A stretch of DNA of 64,000 nucleotides. Origin: Mycolicibacterium duvalii. GTDB lineage: Bacteria > Actinomycetota > Actinomycetes > Mycobacteriales > Mycobacteriaceae. This document shows positions 9,093 through 15,650 of the stretch, in pieces. Position 1 is the stretch's first letter. The number at the start of each line of letters is the position of its first letter. The position numbers were made by a program, and so were the translations under genes. The notes below the pieces were generated by a model, which saw nothing but the letters and a program-made list of their open reading frames with translations, was not told the origin of the DNA and searched no databases. Where the stretch lies: positions 5,518,001 through 5,582,000 of the forward strand of contig NZ_AP022563.1 in the NCBI RefSeq assembly GCF_010726645.1. Reading direction: 5' to 3'.

Positions 9093-9108
9093 CGTGATCT
9101 TGATCACA
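9093..9108 (+). promoter_or_regulatory. CRP-type (cAMP receptor) binding site
   Basis: The bases cGTGATCTTGATCACa form a perfect inverted repeat GTGA-N6-TCAC, matching the TGTGA-N6-TCACA consensus of CRP/Rv3676 except at the first base. It ends 12 bases before the ATG of the small gene at 9121, a position more consistent with repression than activation. Confidence 0.55.
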
Positions 9109-9120
9109 GGGCAGGGGCCG

Positions 9121-9279
9121 ATGAGCGAGCATTCGAAGCCGTCCAAGGCAGCGCTCGACAAGATCTTCGGCGCCCCGTTGCCGGACACCACAGCCGACGA
9201 GCGCGAACCTTCGTCGGCGGACGACGCGACCTCCCACGAGCGCTGGCTGCGCGACAACATTCCCCCGCACCACGACTGA
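9121..9279 (+). CDS. small conserved-looking hypothetical protein (52 aa)
   Basis: Short acidic protein of 52 residues beginning MSEHSKPSKAALDKIFG. It has no signal peptide, membrane helix or cysteine, and I cannot name its family. Support for coding is an ATG with GGGG upstream, mycobacterial codon usage, and a CRP-like palindrome ending 12 bases before the start. An in-frame ATG at 9094 lies inside that palindrome and is less likely. It stands alone between moaB2 and the porin genes. Confidence 0.6.
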   Translation: MSEHSKPSKAALDKIFGAPLPDTTADEREPSSADDATSHERWLRDNIPPHHD

Positions 9280-9670
9280 CCTGTGCCTTCGCGCATCGCT
9301 TCACTTGCGACTCAGCTGTAACGGACCTCACACTGTTTACGAACAACTGACTGCGGGGTCCGAAATCAGCGACGGTTCCTCCCATCAATCCCCGCCGTCG
9401 CGCTGAAGGGGGTCGACAGTCACGAAGATTCATCCGTGGGCGATCGGCACCCTGTGTGCTGCCTAACACCACCCAGCGCTCGCGTTGCCGGTCCGATGCC
9501 CCACCGTTATGTTCCTCGTGTCGAGACGATGAGTGATTCGTAAGACCCGGATGTGAAGTTCCTCATTCACTTCACATCCGAATCTCGCGAAGTGTGTGGT
9601 GTAGGTATGCCAGGCACGGACAACCGCCGGTGCCCCAATCCCGGGGACACCTCGAGTCGCTAGGGAGAAG
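9280..9670. other. non-coding region upstream of the first porin gene
   Basis: 391 bases without a convincing gene. It holds a 12-base perfect inverted repeat (9548-9580) and probably the porin promoter and a long 5' leader, as known for mspA of M. smegmatis. The part around TTATGTTCCTCGTGT (about 9508-9522) has a counterpart (ATATGTTGCTCGTGT, about 10448-10462) before the second porin gene, so part of the upstream region was duplicated with the gene. The inverted repeat was not. Confidence 0.6.
9548..9580. promoter_or_regulatory. 12-bp inverted repeat upstream of porin gene 1
   Basis: CGGATGTGAAGT (9548-9559) and ACTTCACATCCG (9569-9580) are perfect complements separated by nine bases. No T-run follows, and it lies about 90 bases before the porin ATG. 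It could be an operator or a hairpin in the leader. The matching region before the second porin gene lacks it. Confidence 0.5.
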
Positions 9671-10321
9671 ATGAAAGCAATCAGTCGGGTGCTGGTCGCG
9701 ATGGTGGCGTCCATCGCGGCGTTGTTCGTGAGCACTGGCACTTCGCATGCAGGTTTGGACAACGAGTTGAGCCTGGTCGACGGTCAGGGTCGGACGTTGA
9801 CCATTCAGCAGTGGGACACCTTCCTCAACGGGGTGTTCCCGCTGGACCGCAACCGGTTGACCCGTGAGTGGTTCCACTCGGGCAAGGCCACCTACATCGT
9901 GGCCGGTGAGGGTGCCGACGATTTCGAGGGCACGCTGGAGCTGGGTTACCAGGTGGGCTTCCCGTGGTCGCTGGGTGTGGGCATCAACTTCAGCTACACC
10001 ACCCCCAACATCGCTTTCGACGGATTCGAGAGCGTCGGGTTCTTCGATCCGGTGTTCGGTAACGAGTTCTCCGGCATCGTGACCCCGCCGCTGTTCCCGG
10101 GTGTGTCGATCAGCGCGGATCTGGGCAACGGCCCGGGTATCCAGGAGGTCGCGACGTTCTCGGTGGATGTCGAGGGCCCGGGTGGCTCGGTGGCGGTGTC
10201 CAACGCGCACGGCACGGTGACCGGTGCGGCCGGTGGTGTGCTGCTGCGTCCGTTCGCCCGGCTGGTCTCGTCGACCGGTGACAGCGTCACCACCTACGGC
10301 GAGCCCTGGAACATGAACTGA
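9671..10321 (+). CDS. MspA-family outer-membrane porin, copy 1
   Basis: Mycomembrane porin of 216 residues, very close to MspA, whose octamer forms the main hydrophilic pore of fast-growing mycobacteria. A 27-residue signal peptide ends TSHA and the mature protein starts GLDNELSL. The pore-lining constriction loop differs from MspA: mature D90 is kept, but D91 and D93 of MspA are G91 and E93 here, and the loop is five residues longer (216 versus 211 residues). The C-terminus TTYGEPWNMN is identical to MspA. A terminator hairpin follows at 10335-10364. A second copy begins 230 bases downstream and differs in the mature protein only at F92-E93-S94. Confidence 0.95.
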   Translation: MKAISRVLVAMVASIAALFVSTGTSHAGLDNELSLVDGQGRTLTIQQWDTFLNGVFPLDRNRLTREWFHSGKATYIVAGEGADDFEGTLELGYQVGFPWSLGVGINFSYTTPNIAFDGFESVGFFDPVFGNEFSGIVTPPLFPGVSISADLGNGPGIQEVATFSVDVEGPGGSVAVSNAHGTVTGAAGGVLLRPFARLVSSTGDSVTTYGEPWNMN

Positions 10322-10334
10322 CCTAGTCAGAGTC

Positions 10335-10364
10335 GCCGGCCCCCGGGGAAACCCGGGGGCCGGC
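10335..10364 (+). terminator. intrinsic hairpin terminator after porin gene 1
   Basis: Perfect 13-base G+C stem, GCCGGCCCCCGGG (10335-10347) with CCCGGGGGCCGGC (10352-10364), closed by a GAAA loop, 13 bases after the stop codon. There is no T-run, as is common in mycobacteria. Confidence 0.8.
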
Positions 10365-10551
10365 GCATCACAACTGAATACGCTGACTCTCTCAGCGCGA
10401 GTGGGCTGCGATTCTTAGGGTCGCATTGCCTGTCCGGGTGGGGCCCCGATATGTTGCTCGTGTTCACAGAGTCGTCGGCGAAGTGATGCAAGCCAGGCAC
10501 GAACATCAGCGGTGGCCCGAGCGGGACGCCGGTAACGAAGCTAGGGAGATA

Positions 10552-11202
10552 ATGAAAACCATCAGTCGGGTATTGATCGCAATGGTTGCATCGATCGCGG
10601 CGTTGTTCGTGAGCACTGGCACATCTCATGCAGGTCTGGACAACGAGTTGAGCCTGGTCGACGGCCAGGGTCGGACGTTGACCATTCAGCAGTGGGACAC
10701 CTTCCTCAACGGGGTGTTCCCGCTGGACCGCAACCGGTTGACCCGTGAGTGGTTCCACTCGGGCAAGGCCACCTACATCGTGGCCGGTGAGGGTGCCGAC
10801 GATTTCGAGGGCACGCTGGAGCTGGGTTACCAGGTGGGCTTCCCGTGGTCGCTGGGTGTGGGCATCAACTTCAGCTACACCACCCCCAACATCGCCTTCG
10901 ACGGCCTGCAGGGTGTCGGGTTCTTCGATCCGGTGTTCGGTAACGAGTTCTCCGGCATCGTGACCCCGCCGCTGTTCCCGGGTGTGTCGATCAGCGCGGA
11001 TCTGGGCAACGGCCCGGGTATCCAGGAGGTCGCGACGTTCTCGGTGGATGTCGAGGGTCCGGGTGGCTCGGTGGCGGTGTCCAACGCGCACGGCACGGTG
11101 ACCGGTGCGGCCGGTGGTGTGCTGCTGCGTCCGTTCGCCCGGCTGGTCTCGTCGACCGGTGACAGCGTCACCACCTACGGCGAGCCCTGGAACATGAACT
11201 GA
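10552..11202 (+). CDS. MspA-family outer-membrane porin, copy 2
   Basis: Second MspA-type porin, 216 residues with a 27-residue signal peptide (MKTISRVLIAM...TSHA). The mature protein is identical to copy 1 except for three consecutive residues at 92-94: Leu-Gln-Gly instead of Phe-Glu-Ser. This lies in the pore constriction loop, so the acidic residue at position 93 (Asp in MspA, Glu in copy 1) is neutral here while D90 is kept. The ATG follows AGGGAGAT; an upstream open extension of the frame is leader sequence. A separate terminator at 11221-11252 and an own upstream region suggest separate control from copy 1. The products could form mixed octamers. Confidence 0.95.
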   Translation: MKTISRVLIAMVASIAALFVSTGTSHAGLDNELSLVDGQGRTLTIQQWDTFLNGVFPLDRNRLTREWFHSGKATYIVAGEGADDFEGTLELGYQVGFPWSLGVGINFSYTTPNIAFDGLQGVGFFDPVFGNEFSGIVTPPLFPGVSISADLGNGPGIQEVATFSVDVEGPGGSVAVSNAHGTVTGAAGGVLLRPFARLVSSTGDSVTTYGEPWNMN

Positions 11203-11220
11203 CCTAGCTTCCTAGACGAC

Positions 11221-11252
11221 CATCGGCCCCCGGCTTCCGCCGGGGGCCGATG
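11221..11252. terminator. bidirectional hairpin terminator between porin gene 2 and mscL
   Basis: Perfect 14-base stem CATCGGCCCCCGGC (11221-11234) with GCCGGGGGCCGATG (11239-11252) and a TTCC loop, between two genes whose 3' ends face each other. Confidence 0.75.
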
Positions 11253-11268
11253 TCGTGTGGGCGACCGG

Positions 11269-11691
11269 CTACTTCGTCTCGGGTGGGGTGCCGTGCCGGC
11301 CGGCGCTGGCACCGTCGGCGTCGGCCTTGAGCAGATCGCGGATCTCGGTCAGGAGGGTCAACTCCGTCTCGGTGCTCTCCACCTTCTTGTCTCGTTCCTT
11401 AAGCTTCTTGAACGGCACGACGATGATGAAGTAGATGACGGCCGCCACGATCAAGAAGTTGATCGCCGCCGACAGCACCGCGTTCAAGTCGACGAATTGC
11501 TCGCCGCCCAGCGGAATCCGCAGGACCCCGTATTCGGCGTCCGGGCCGGCGCCGATCCGGTCGATCAGAGGCTGTATGACGTTCTCGGTGAACGCGGTGA
11601 CCAGACCGGTGAACGCGGCACCGATGACCACCGCGACGGCCAAATCGATGACGTTTCCGCGGGAGATGAACTCCTTGAAGCCTTTGAGCAT
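11269..11691 (-). CDS. mscL: large-conductance mechanosensitive channel MscL
   Basis: Pentameric membrane channel that opens under membrane tension to release solutes on hypo-osmotic shock. It has 140 residues. It opens with MLKGFKEFISRGNVIDLAVAV, with an amphipathic N-terminal helix, a first membrane helix (about 14-40), a periplasmic loop, and a second membrane helix (about 70-92, AINFLIVAAVIYFIIVVPF). A charged cytoplasmic bundle starts at KKLKERDKK. It is the ortholog of Rv0985c. A purine-rich ribosome-binding site (AAAGGACG) precedes the ATG. Confidence 0.96.
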   Translation of the reverse strand: MLKGFKEFISRGNVIDLAVAVVIGAAFTGLVTAFTENVIQPLIDRIGAGPDAEYGVLRIPLGGEQFVDLNAVLSAAINFLIVAAVIYFIIVVPFKKLKERDKKVESTETELTLLTEIRDLLKADADGASAGRHGTPPETK

Positions 11692-11905
11692 TGCCGCGTC
11701 CTTTCGGAGGGTGAAGCGGTATGTGGGTGTCCGTTGGGTGAATCAAACGTTAACCGCCGGCGTCGCAAATGTTGCGTGACCTGTGAATTGCCTTTCGAAT
11801 CAAGTACAGAACGCTGCGGCGGGCGGCTGCTGCCAGTCTTCCTGAATACGATCGAAGCGAAGACATAAGACTGAAATGCGCGTTGAGAATGGATGGTTCG
11901 ACCAG

Positions 11906-12238
11906 ATGGAAAAGCAGATCGCGAAGTCAACGCTCTTGCGTGGGGCACGCAGGATGACATTGGCTGCGGGAGCGGTCTGCGTGGTCGCGATGTCGTGGAC
12001 GGGCGTGGCCAGCGCCGATGACCACGACCTGAAGGCTGACCCCAGCACGCCGGTGGCGGGTCCGGTGGCCGAGAAGGGCATCCGCAAGAGAGCCGTTCAA
12101 GGTGAGGTACGCAAGAACGGAGACCAGGGAGAGGTTCGAGCGTCATTGAAAGCGGTGCCGAAAATCAGGGCAAAGGCGTTCGGCAATCTCGGTGACAATC
12201 ATTATCGATGTCGCGAGCATTGGGACGATTTCTGCTGA
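11906..12238 (+). CDS. small exported hypothetical protein (110 aa)
   Basis: Unrecognised protein of about 110 residues with a clear signal peptide: a basic start (MEKQIAKSTLLRGARRM), a hydrophobic core and cleavage near VASA-DDHD. The mature part is about 75 residues, hydrophilic and Lys/Arg-rich, ending in YRCREHWDDFC, so two cysteines could form a disulfide. The ATG at 11906 has GGATGG upstream; an ATG at 11876 would add ten residues. It stands alone between mscL (opposite strand) and the next secreted protein gene. No function is proposed. Confidence 0.6.
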   Translation: MEKQIAKSTLLRGARRMTLAAGAVCVVAMSWTGVASADDHDLKADPSTPVAGPVAEKGIRKRAVQGEVRKNGDQGEVRASLKAVPKIRAKAFGNLGDNHYRCREHWDDFC

Positions 12239-12404
12239 CGAGATCTGAGTCGCATGGGGCCACGCTTCGTTCTCCGGACTGGTGAGGTGTTAGGTATCTC
12301 CTAGTCAGACGCCGTGCAGGGTGTCGGTTGTGCTGATAATCTTCGATCAGCTTCACCCCCCCACCAGCTCGCTGGACTCAACCGTCACAGAAAGAAGCAG
12401 GCGC

Positions 12405-12824
12405 ATGGCCGTTGATGCCCGCACCGTCACTCGCAAAGCGAGATTCGGTGTTCTCGGAGTGGGCGCGCTCGCGCTCACCGCAGCCGCTCTGACCTTCGGT
12501 GCCGGCACCGCAGGTGCCGACCCGAACGATCCGGCGCATCAAGAATTCTCGCCCGACGGGCAGGTCCGGTCCTCGCAGGCGGCCAGCGTCTCAGGCAGCG
12601 AACCGTGCGTCACCTCGACTGGTACGGCCGGCACCTCCGACGTGCGGGTCACCGACGTGAGCACGCCGAAGCAGACCGCATCGGAAGCCGGCCCGGAATG
12701 GGTCGGCTCGGACGGCTGGCAGGCCTCGGGCCTGACGCGCTCGAACCCGTGGGGCGGCGCCTTCGACCCGCGCAACGTGGGGACCGGGCCGCAATGCTCG
12801 CCGGTGACGGCCAGCGGCTTCTGA
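12405..12824 (+). CDS. secreted hypothetical protein (139 aa)
   Basis: A 139-residue exported protein. The signal peptide has a basic start (VTRKARFG), a hydrophobic stretch and a typical mycobacterial cleavage site near AGA-DPND. The mature part is about 100 residues, Ser/Thr/Gly-rich, with two cysteines (SEPCVTS near the middle and GPQCSPV near the end) that could pair. No known domain is recognised. AAGAAG lies upstream of the ATG; the frame is open further upstream but codes nothing convincing. A hairpin terminator follows at 12838. Confidence 0.65.
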   Translation: MAVDARTVTRKARFGVLGVGALALTAAALTFGAGTAGADPNDPAHQEFSPDGQVRSSQAASVSGSEPCVTSTGTAGTSDVRVTDVSTPKQTASEAGPEWVGSDGWQASGLTRSNPWGGAFDPRNVGTGPQCSPVTASGF

Positions 12825-12837
12825 CCGACACTTCAGA

Positions 12838-12869
12838 GACGCCCTCGGTGCCCCGGCACCGGGGGCGTC
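12838..12869. terminator. hairpin terminator between convergent genes
   Basis: GACGCCCTCGGTGCC (12838-12852) pairs with GGCACCGGGGGCGTC (12855-12869), 15 pairs including one G-T, followed by TTCGTGT. It lies between the secreted protein gene (plus) and the SAF-domain gene (minus) and can serve both. Confidence 0.7.
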
Positions 12870-12875
12870 TTCGTG

Positions 12876-13535
12876 TCAGTGCAAAGTCACCGTGACCGCC
12901 TGCACGAGCGCCGCGCCGGCGACCGCGCGTGCCGACGCGGCCGGCAGTGCCACCAACACCACCCGGTCGCCGCGAGAAGCTGAGAGTCCGCCTCCTTCCG
13001 CAGACACCAACACGACCACGGCGTCGGTCGCGATCAGGCGGGCGTCGGTGTCGGCGTCGGCCGATGGCGGAGCCGCCACGATGTCGACGACGTCGCCGGC
13101 TCGGATCACGTCCACCACGGTGGCATCGGCCAGCGGCAGCGGCACGATCCGGGCGTCGGGTCCGACGGCGGATTCGGCCAGCCGCGGACCCAGCAGCCGA
13201 ACGTCGGTGACGATCTCGCCGCGGCGCGTCGGGCCGACCAACGTGGCGCCGACGACGGGGTGTACGTCGGTCTGTGTGCCCTCCGGAAGCTCACTAGCTC
13301 TTCGGTTTTCGAGCCGGATGTCCTCAGCAGTCAGTCGTGTCCCCGGGGCCAGGTCACGGGCGGCGACGACGACGTCGGCCTGATCGGAGTGCGGATCGTC
13401 TCGCCACGCCGCGACTGCGGCCAGGACCACAAGACCCGCGGCCAGCGCCCGGCGTGCAGCAAGTGTCCGTGACCAGTCGGGACGGAGACGCTGGGCCAGG
13501 CGGCTCAGTGGCGTCGGGTTCAGAGAATCCCCCAT
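12876..13535 (-). CDS. SAF-domain (CpaB/RcpC-like) membrane protein, Rv0990c type
   Basis: A 219-residue protein with one N-terminal membrane helix (about residues 27-44, RALAAGLVVLAAVAAW) and a following SAF domain (VVVAARDLAPGTRLTAEDIR). SAF domains occur in the Flp pilus assembly protein CpaB/RcpC, in sialic acid synthases and in antifreeze proteins. No pilus gene is nearby, so a pilus role is not supported. It matches the position of Rv0990c. The C-terminal half is Ala/Val-rich and ends VQAVTVTLH. Confidence 0.75.
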   Translation of the reverse strand: MGDSLNPTPLSRLAQRLRPDWSRTLAARRALAAGLVVLAAVAAWRDDPHSDQADVVVAARDLAPGTRLTAEDIRLENRRASELPEGTQTDVHPVVGATLVGPTRRGEIVTDVRLLGPRLAESAVGPDARIVPLPLADATVVDVIRAGDVVDIVAAPPSADADTDARLIATDAVVVLVSAEGGGLSASRGDRVVLVALPAASARAVAGAALVQAVTVTLH

Positions 13536-13596
13536 GCGGCCACGGTAGGACCCGGCGCGCGGCGGGTCAGCCGACGATCGTGGGCCTGTGGATAAG

Positions 13597-13926
13597 TCAG
13601 CTCGACGCGGCGGCCGCAGGCGTCGACGCGCTGCTCGACGAGCTGGATGACGAGTCCGACGACCCGGAGGAGGATTTGGTCGAGGAATCCGACGAGGTCG
13701 ACGACGCCGCAGCGGTGCTGCCGTTGGAGCCGCTGGAACCCTTGGACGATTCCCGGCTGTCGGTGCGGTAGAAGCCGCTGCCCTTGAACACGACGCCGAC
13801 CTTGCCGAACACCTTGCGTAGCCTGCCGTGGCACTGCGGGCACTCGGTCAGGGAGTCGTCGGTGAACGCCTGCACCACGTCGAACTTGTTGCTGCATTCG
13901 GTGCATGCATACGAATAGGTCGGCAC
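13597..13926 (-). CDS. ruc: FmdB-family zinc-ribbon chaperone Ruc (Rv0991c)
   Basis: A 109-residue protein. The N-terminal FmdB-type zinc ribbon has two CxxC pairs (CTEC and CPQC), then GVVFKGSGFYRTDSR, then a Ser-rich disordered tail of about 50 residues. The M. tuberculosis ortholog Rv0991c is a redox-regulated chaperone in which cysteine oxidation activates prevention of aggregation, working with Hsp70. The GTG at 13926 is chosen because GGAGG lies five bases upstream and the family starts (M/V)PTYSYAC. A CIRCE element just upstream agrees with HrcA heat-shock control. Confidence 0.85.
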   Translation of the reverse strand: MPTYSYACTECSNKFDVVQAFTDDSLTECPQCHGRLRKVFGKVGVVFKGSGFYRTDSRESSKGSSGSNGSTAAASSTSSDSSTKSSSGSSDSSSSSSSSASTPAAAASS

Positions 13927-13952
13927 AGAAACCTCCGAGGTGGTCCAAGTCT

Positions 13953-13979
13953 TTAGCACTCTACCGGCTCAAGTGCTAG
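13953..13979. promoter_or_regulatory. CIRCE element (HrcA operator) upstream of ruc
   Basis: TTAGCACTC-N9-AAGTGCTAG against the consensus TTAGCACTC-N9-GAGTGCTAA: the left arm is exact and the right arm has 7 of 9 matches. It lies 27 bases before the ruc start codon, so ruc is predicted to be released by heat shock together with groEL/groES. Confidence 0.8.
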
Positions 13980-13998
13980 AACCGCCAGCTGCGGTCGG

Positions 13999-14589
13999 TC
14001 ATTCCCGGACGGTGAGTTCGATCGCGCCGCGCTGCGGTGTCACCGCATGGGTCATCGGGACGTCGTGCGTATCGGCGGGCAGGTGATCGACGACCTCGTC
14101 GTCCCGGACCACGGCGACCAACCGCGCCGTGGGGGCGGCCAGCGGTAGCGTGCGGTCGTAGAAGCCGGCGCCGCGGCCCAGCCGGGTGCCGAACCGGTCC
14201 ACCGCGAGGGCCGGGACCAGGACCGTCGACGCGTGCGCGACGTGTTCGGGCGGCAACCACGGCGGCGCGGGCTCGCGCAGCCCGAACGGCGCCTCGACCA
14301 GAGCGCCGGGACGGTAGCGTCCCCAGCGCAGGGGTTGCGCTTCGCCATCGGCGTCGGTGCGCGCGACCGGCAGCAGCACCACGACGCCGCGCTCGACGAG
14401 CGCGTCGAGCGCGGGCAGCGAGCCGGGTTCCCGGCCGACCGGAACGTAGGCGCAGATCGTCGATCCGGCGGCGATCAGCATCTCGAGATGGCGACCGAGC
14501 GCGGCCGACTCGGCCTGTCGTTGTTGCTCACTCAACGACCTGCGCGCGGCCAGAATTGTGCTGCGCACCTGTGTTTTCGTGCGTGGCAC
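13999..14589 (-). CDS. 5-formyltetrahydrofolate cyclo-ligase
   Basis: Cytosolic enzyme of 196 residues that converts 5-formyl-THF to 5,10-methenyl-THF with ATP. An N-terminal basic helix (KTQVRSTILAARRSLS) is followed by VGREPGSLPALDAL, PFGLREPAP and the family signature VPALAVDRFGTRLGRGAGFY near residues 124-145. It is the ortholog of Rv0992c. It is transcribed divergently from galU, with 65 bases between the start codons. Confidence 0.93.
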   Translation of the reverse strand: MPRTKTQVRSTILAARRSLSEQQRQAESAALGRHLEMLIAAGSTICAYVPVGREPGSLPALDALVERGVVVLLPVARTDADGEAQPLRWGRYRPGALVEAPFGLREPAPPWLPPEHVAHASTVLVPALAVDRFGTRLGRGAGFYDRTLPLAAPTARLVAVVRDDEVVDHLPADTHDVPMTHAVTPQRGAIELTVRE

Positions 14590-14654
14590 CGGGTAAGCCT
14601 CCGAACGGCGGGTAAGCGGAGAACAACCGCCCCAGAGAGGTTAATGTGTGAACG

Positions 14655-15578
14655 ATGAGTCGGTCCGAAGTCCCTATGCCCTACACCGCTGTCGTGCCTG
14701 CAGCGGGCCTGGGCACACGGTTTCTGCCCGCCACCAAGACGGTTCCCAAGGAGCTGTTGCCGGTCGTCGACACGCCGGGCATCGAACTGGTGGCCGCCGA
14801 AGCCGCCGAGGCCGGCGCCTCGCGGCTGCTCATCATCACCTCGGAGGGCAAGGACGGCGTCGTCGCACATTTTGTCGAGGATCTGGTGCTCGAGGGCACG
14901 CTCGAAGCGCGTGGCAAGAAGTCGATGCTGGAGAAGGTGCGCCGCGCTCCGGCGTTGATCAAGGTGGAGTCGGTGGTGCAGGCCGAACCGCTCGGGCTGG
15001 GCCATGCCGTGAGCTGCGTGGAGGACCGACTGTCCCCTGACGAGGACGCCATCGCGGTGCTGCTTCCCGACGATCTGGTGCTGCCGACCGGCGTGCTGGA
15101 GACGATGGCCAAGGTGCGGGCCAAGCGGGGCGGGTCGGTGCTGTGCGCGATCGAGGTCGAGCCCGACAAGATCAGCGCCTACGGCGTGTTCGACGTCGAG
15201 ACCGTGCCCGACGCGGCCAACCCCAACGTGCTGAAGGTCAAGGGCATGGTGGAAAAGCCCAAGGCCGAAGAGGCGCCGTCACCGTATGCCGCGGCGGGGC
15301 GCTACATTCTCGACCGGGCGATCTTCGACGCTCTCAAGCGCATTCCGCGAGGTGCGGGCGGCGAAATCCAGCTCACCGACGCGATCGCGCTGCTGATCGA
15401 CGAGGGTCATCCGGTGCATGTGGTGGTCCATCGCGGATCTAGACACGACCTGGGAAATCCCGGGGGCTACCTGAAGGCTGCGGTTGACTTTGCGTTGGAG
15501 CGGGACGACTACGGCCCCGAGCTACGTCAGTGGTTGGTCGAGCGGCTGGGACTCGCTCCCGAGACGACCGGGCAATAG
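14655..15578 (+). CDS. galU: UTP-glucose-1-phosphate uridylyltransferase GalU
   Basis: Makes UDP-glucose from UTP and glucose-1-phosphate, a precursor for arabinogalactan, trehalose, glycogen and other envelope sugars. It has 307 residues. The nucleotide-binding start AAGLGTRFLPATKTVPKELL is followed by QAEPLGLGHAVSC, VLLPDDLVLP, the VEKPKAEEAPS loop and the C-terminal HDLGNPGGYLKAAVDFALER. It is the first gene of a cluster with glp/moeA1, rimJ and glpR/sepX, an order kept across Actinobacteria. The ATG at 14655 is used; a GTG about two codons upstream is possible. Confidence 0.96.
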   Translation: MSRSEVPMPYTAVVPAAGLGTRFLPATKTVPKELLPVVDTPGIELVAAEAAEAGASRLLIITSEGKDGVVAHFVEDLVLEGTLEARGKKSMLEKVRRAPALIKVESVVQAEPLGLGHAVSCVEDRLSPDEDAIAVLLPDDLVLPTGVLETMAKVRAKRGGSVLCAIEVEPDKISAYGVFDVETVPDAANPNVLKVKGMVEKPKAEEAPSPYAAAGRYILDRAIFDALKRIPRGAGGEIQLTDAIALLIDEGHPVHVVVHRGSRHDLGNPGGYLKAAVDFALERDDYGPELRQWLVERLGLAPETTGQ

Positions 15579-15650
15579 CGGCTGCTGCGCCGAGCGCAAT
15601 CGCATCGGAGCCGGTCGTCGACGGCCGGTCTGACGGGAGAAAGGCATGTC

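Larger units (their letters stand above)
9671..11202 (+). repeat. tandem duplication of a 651-bp porin gene
   Basis: Two direct copies (9671-10321 and 10552-11202), both 651 bases. From about base 120 of each gene they are nearly identical at the DNA level. The exceptions are a short block coding the constriction loop (10010-10033 versus 10891-10914) and isolated silent changes. The signal-peptide part is more diverged. This suggests recent gene conversion outside the loop. Confidence 0.9.
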
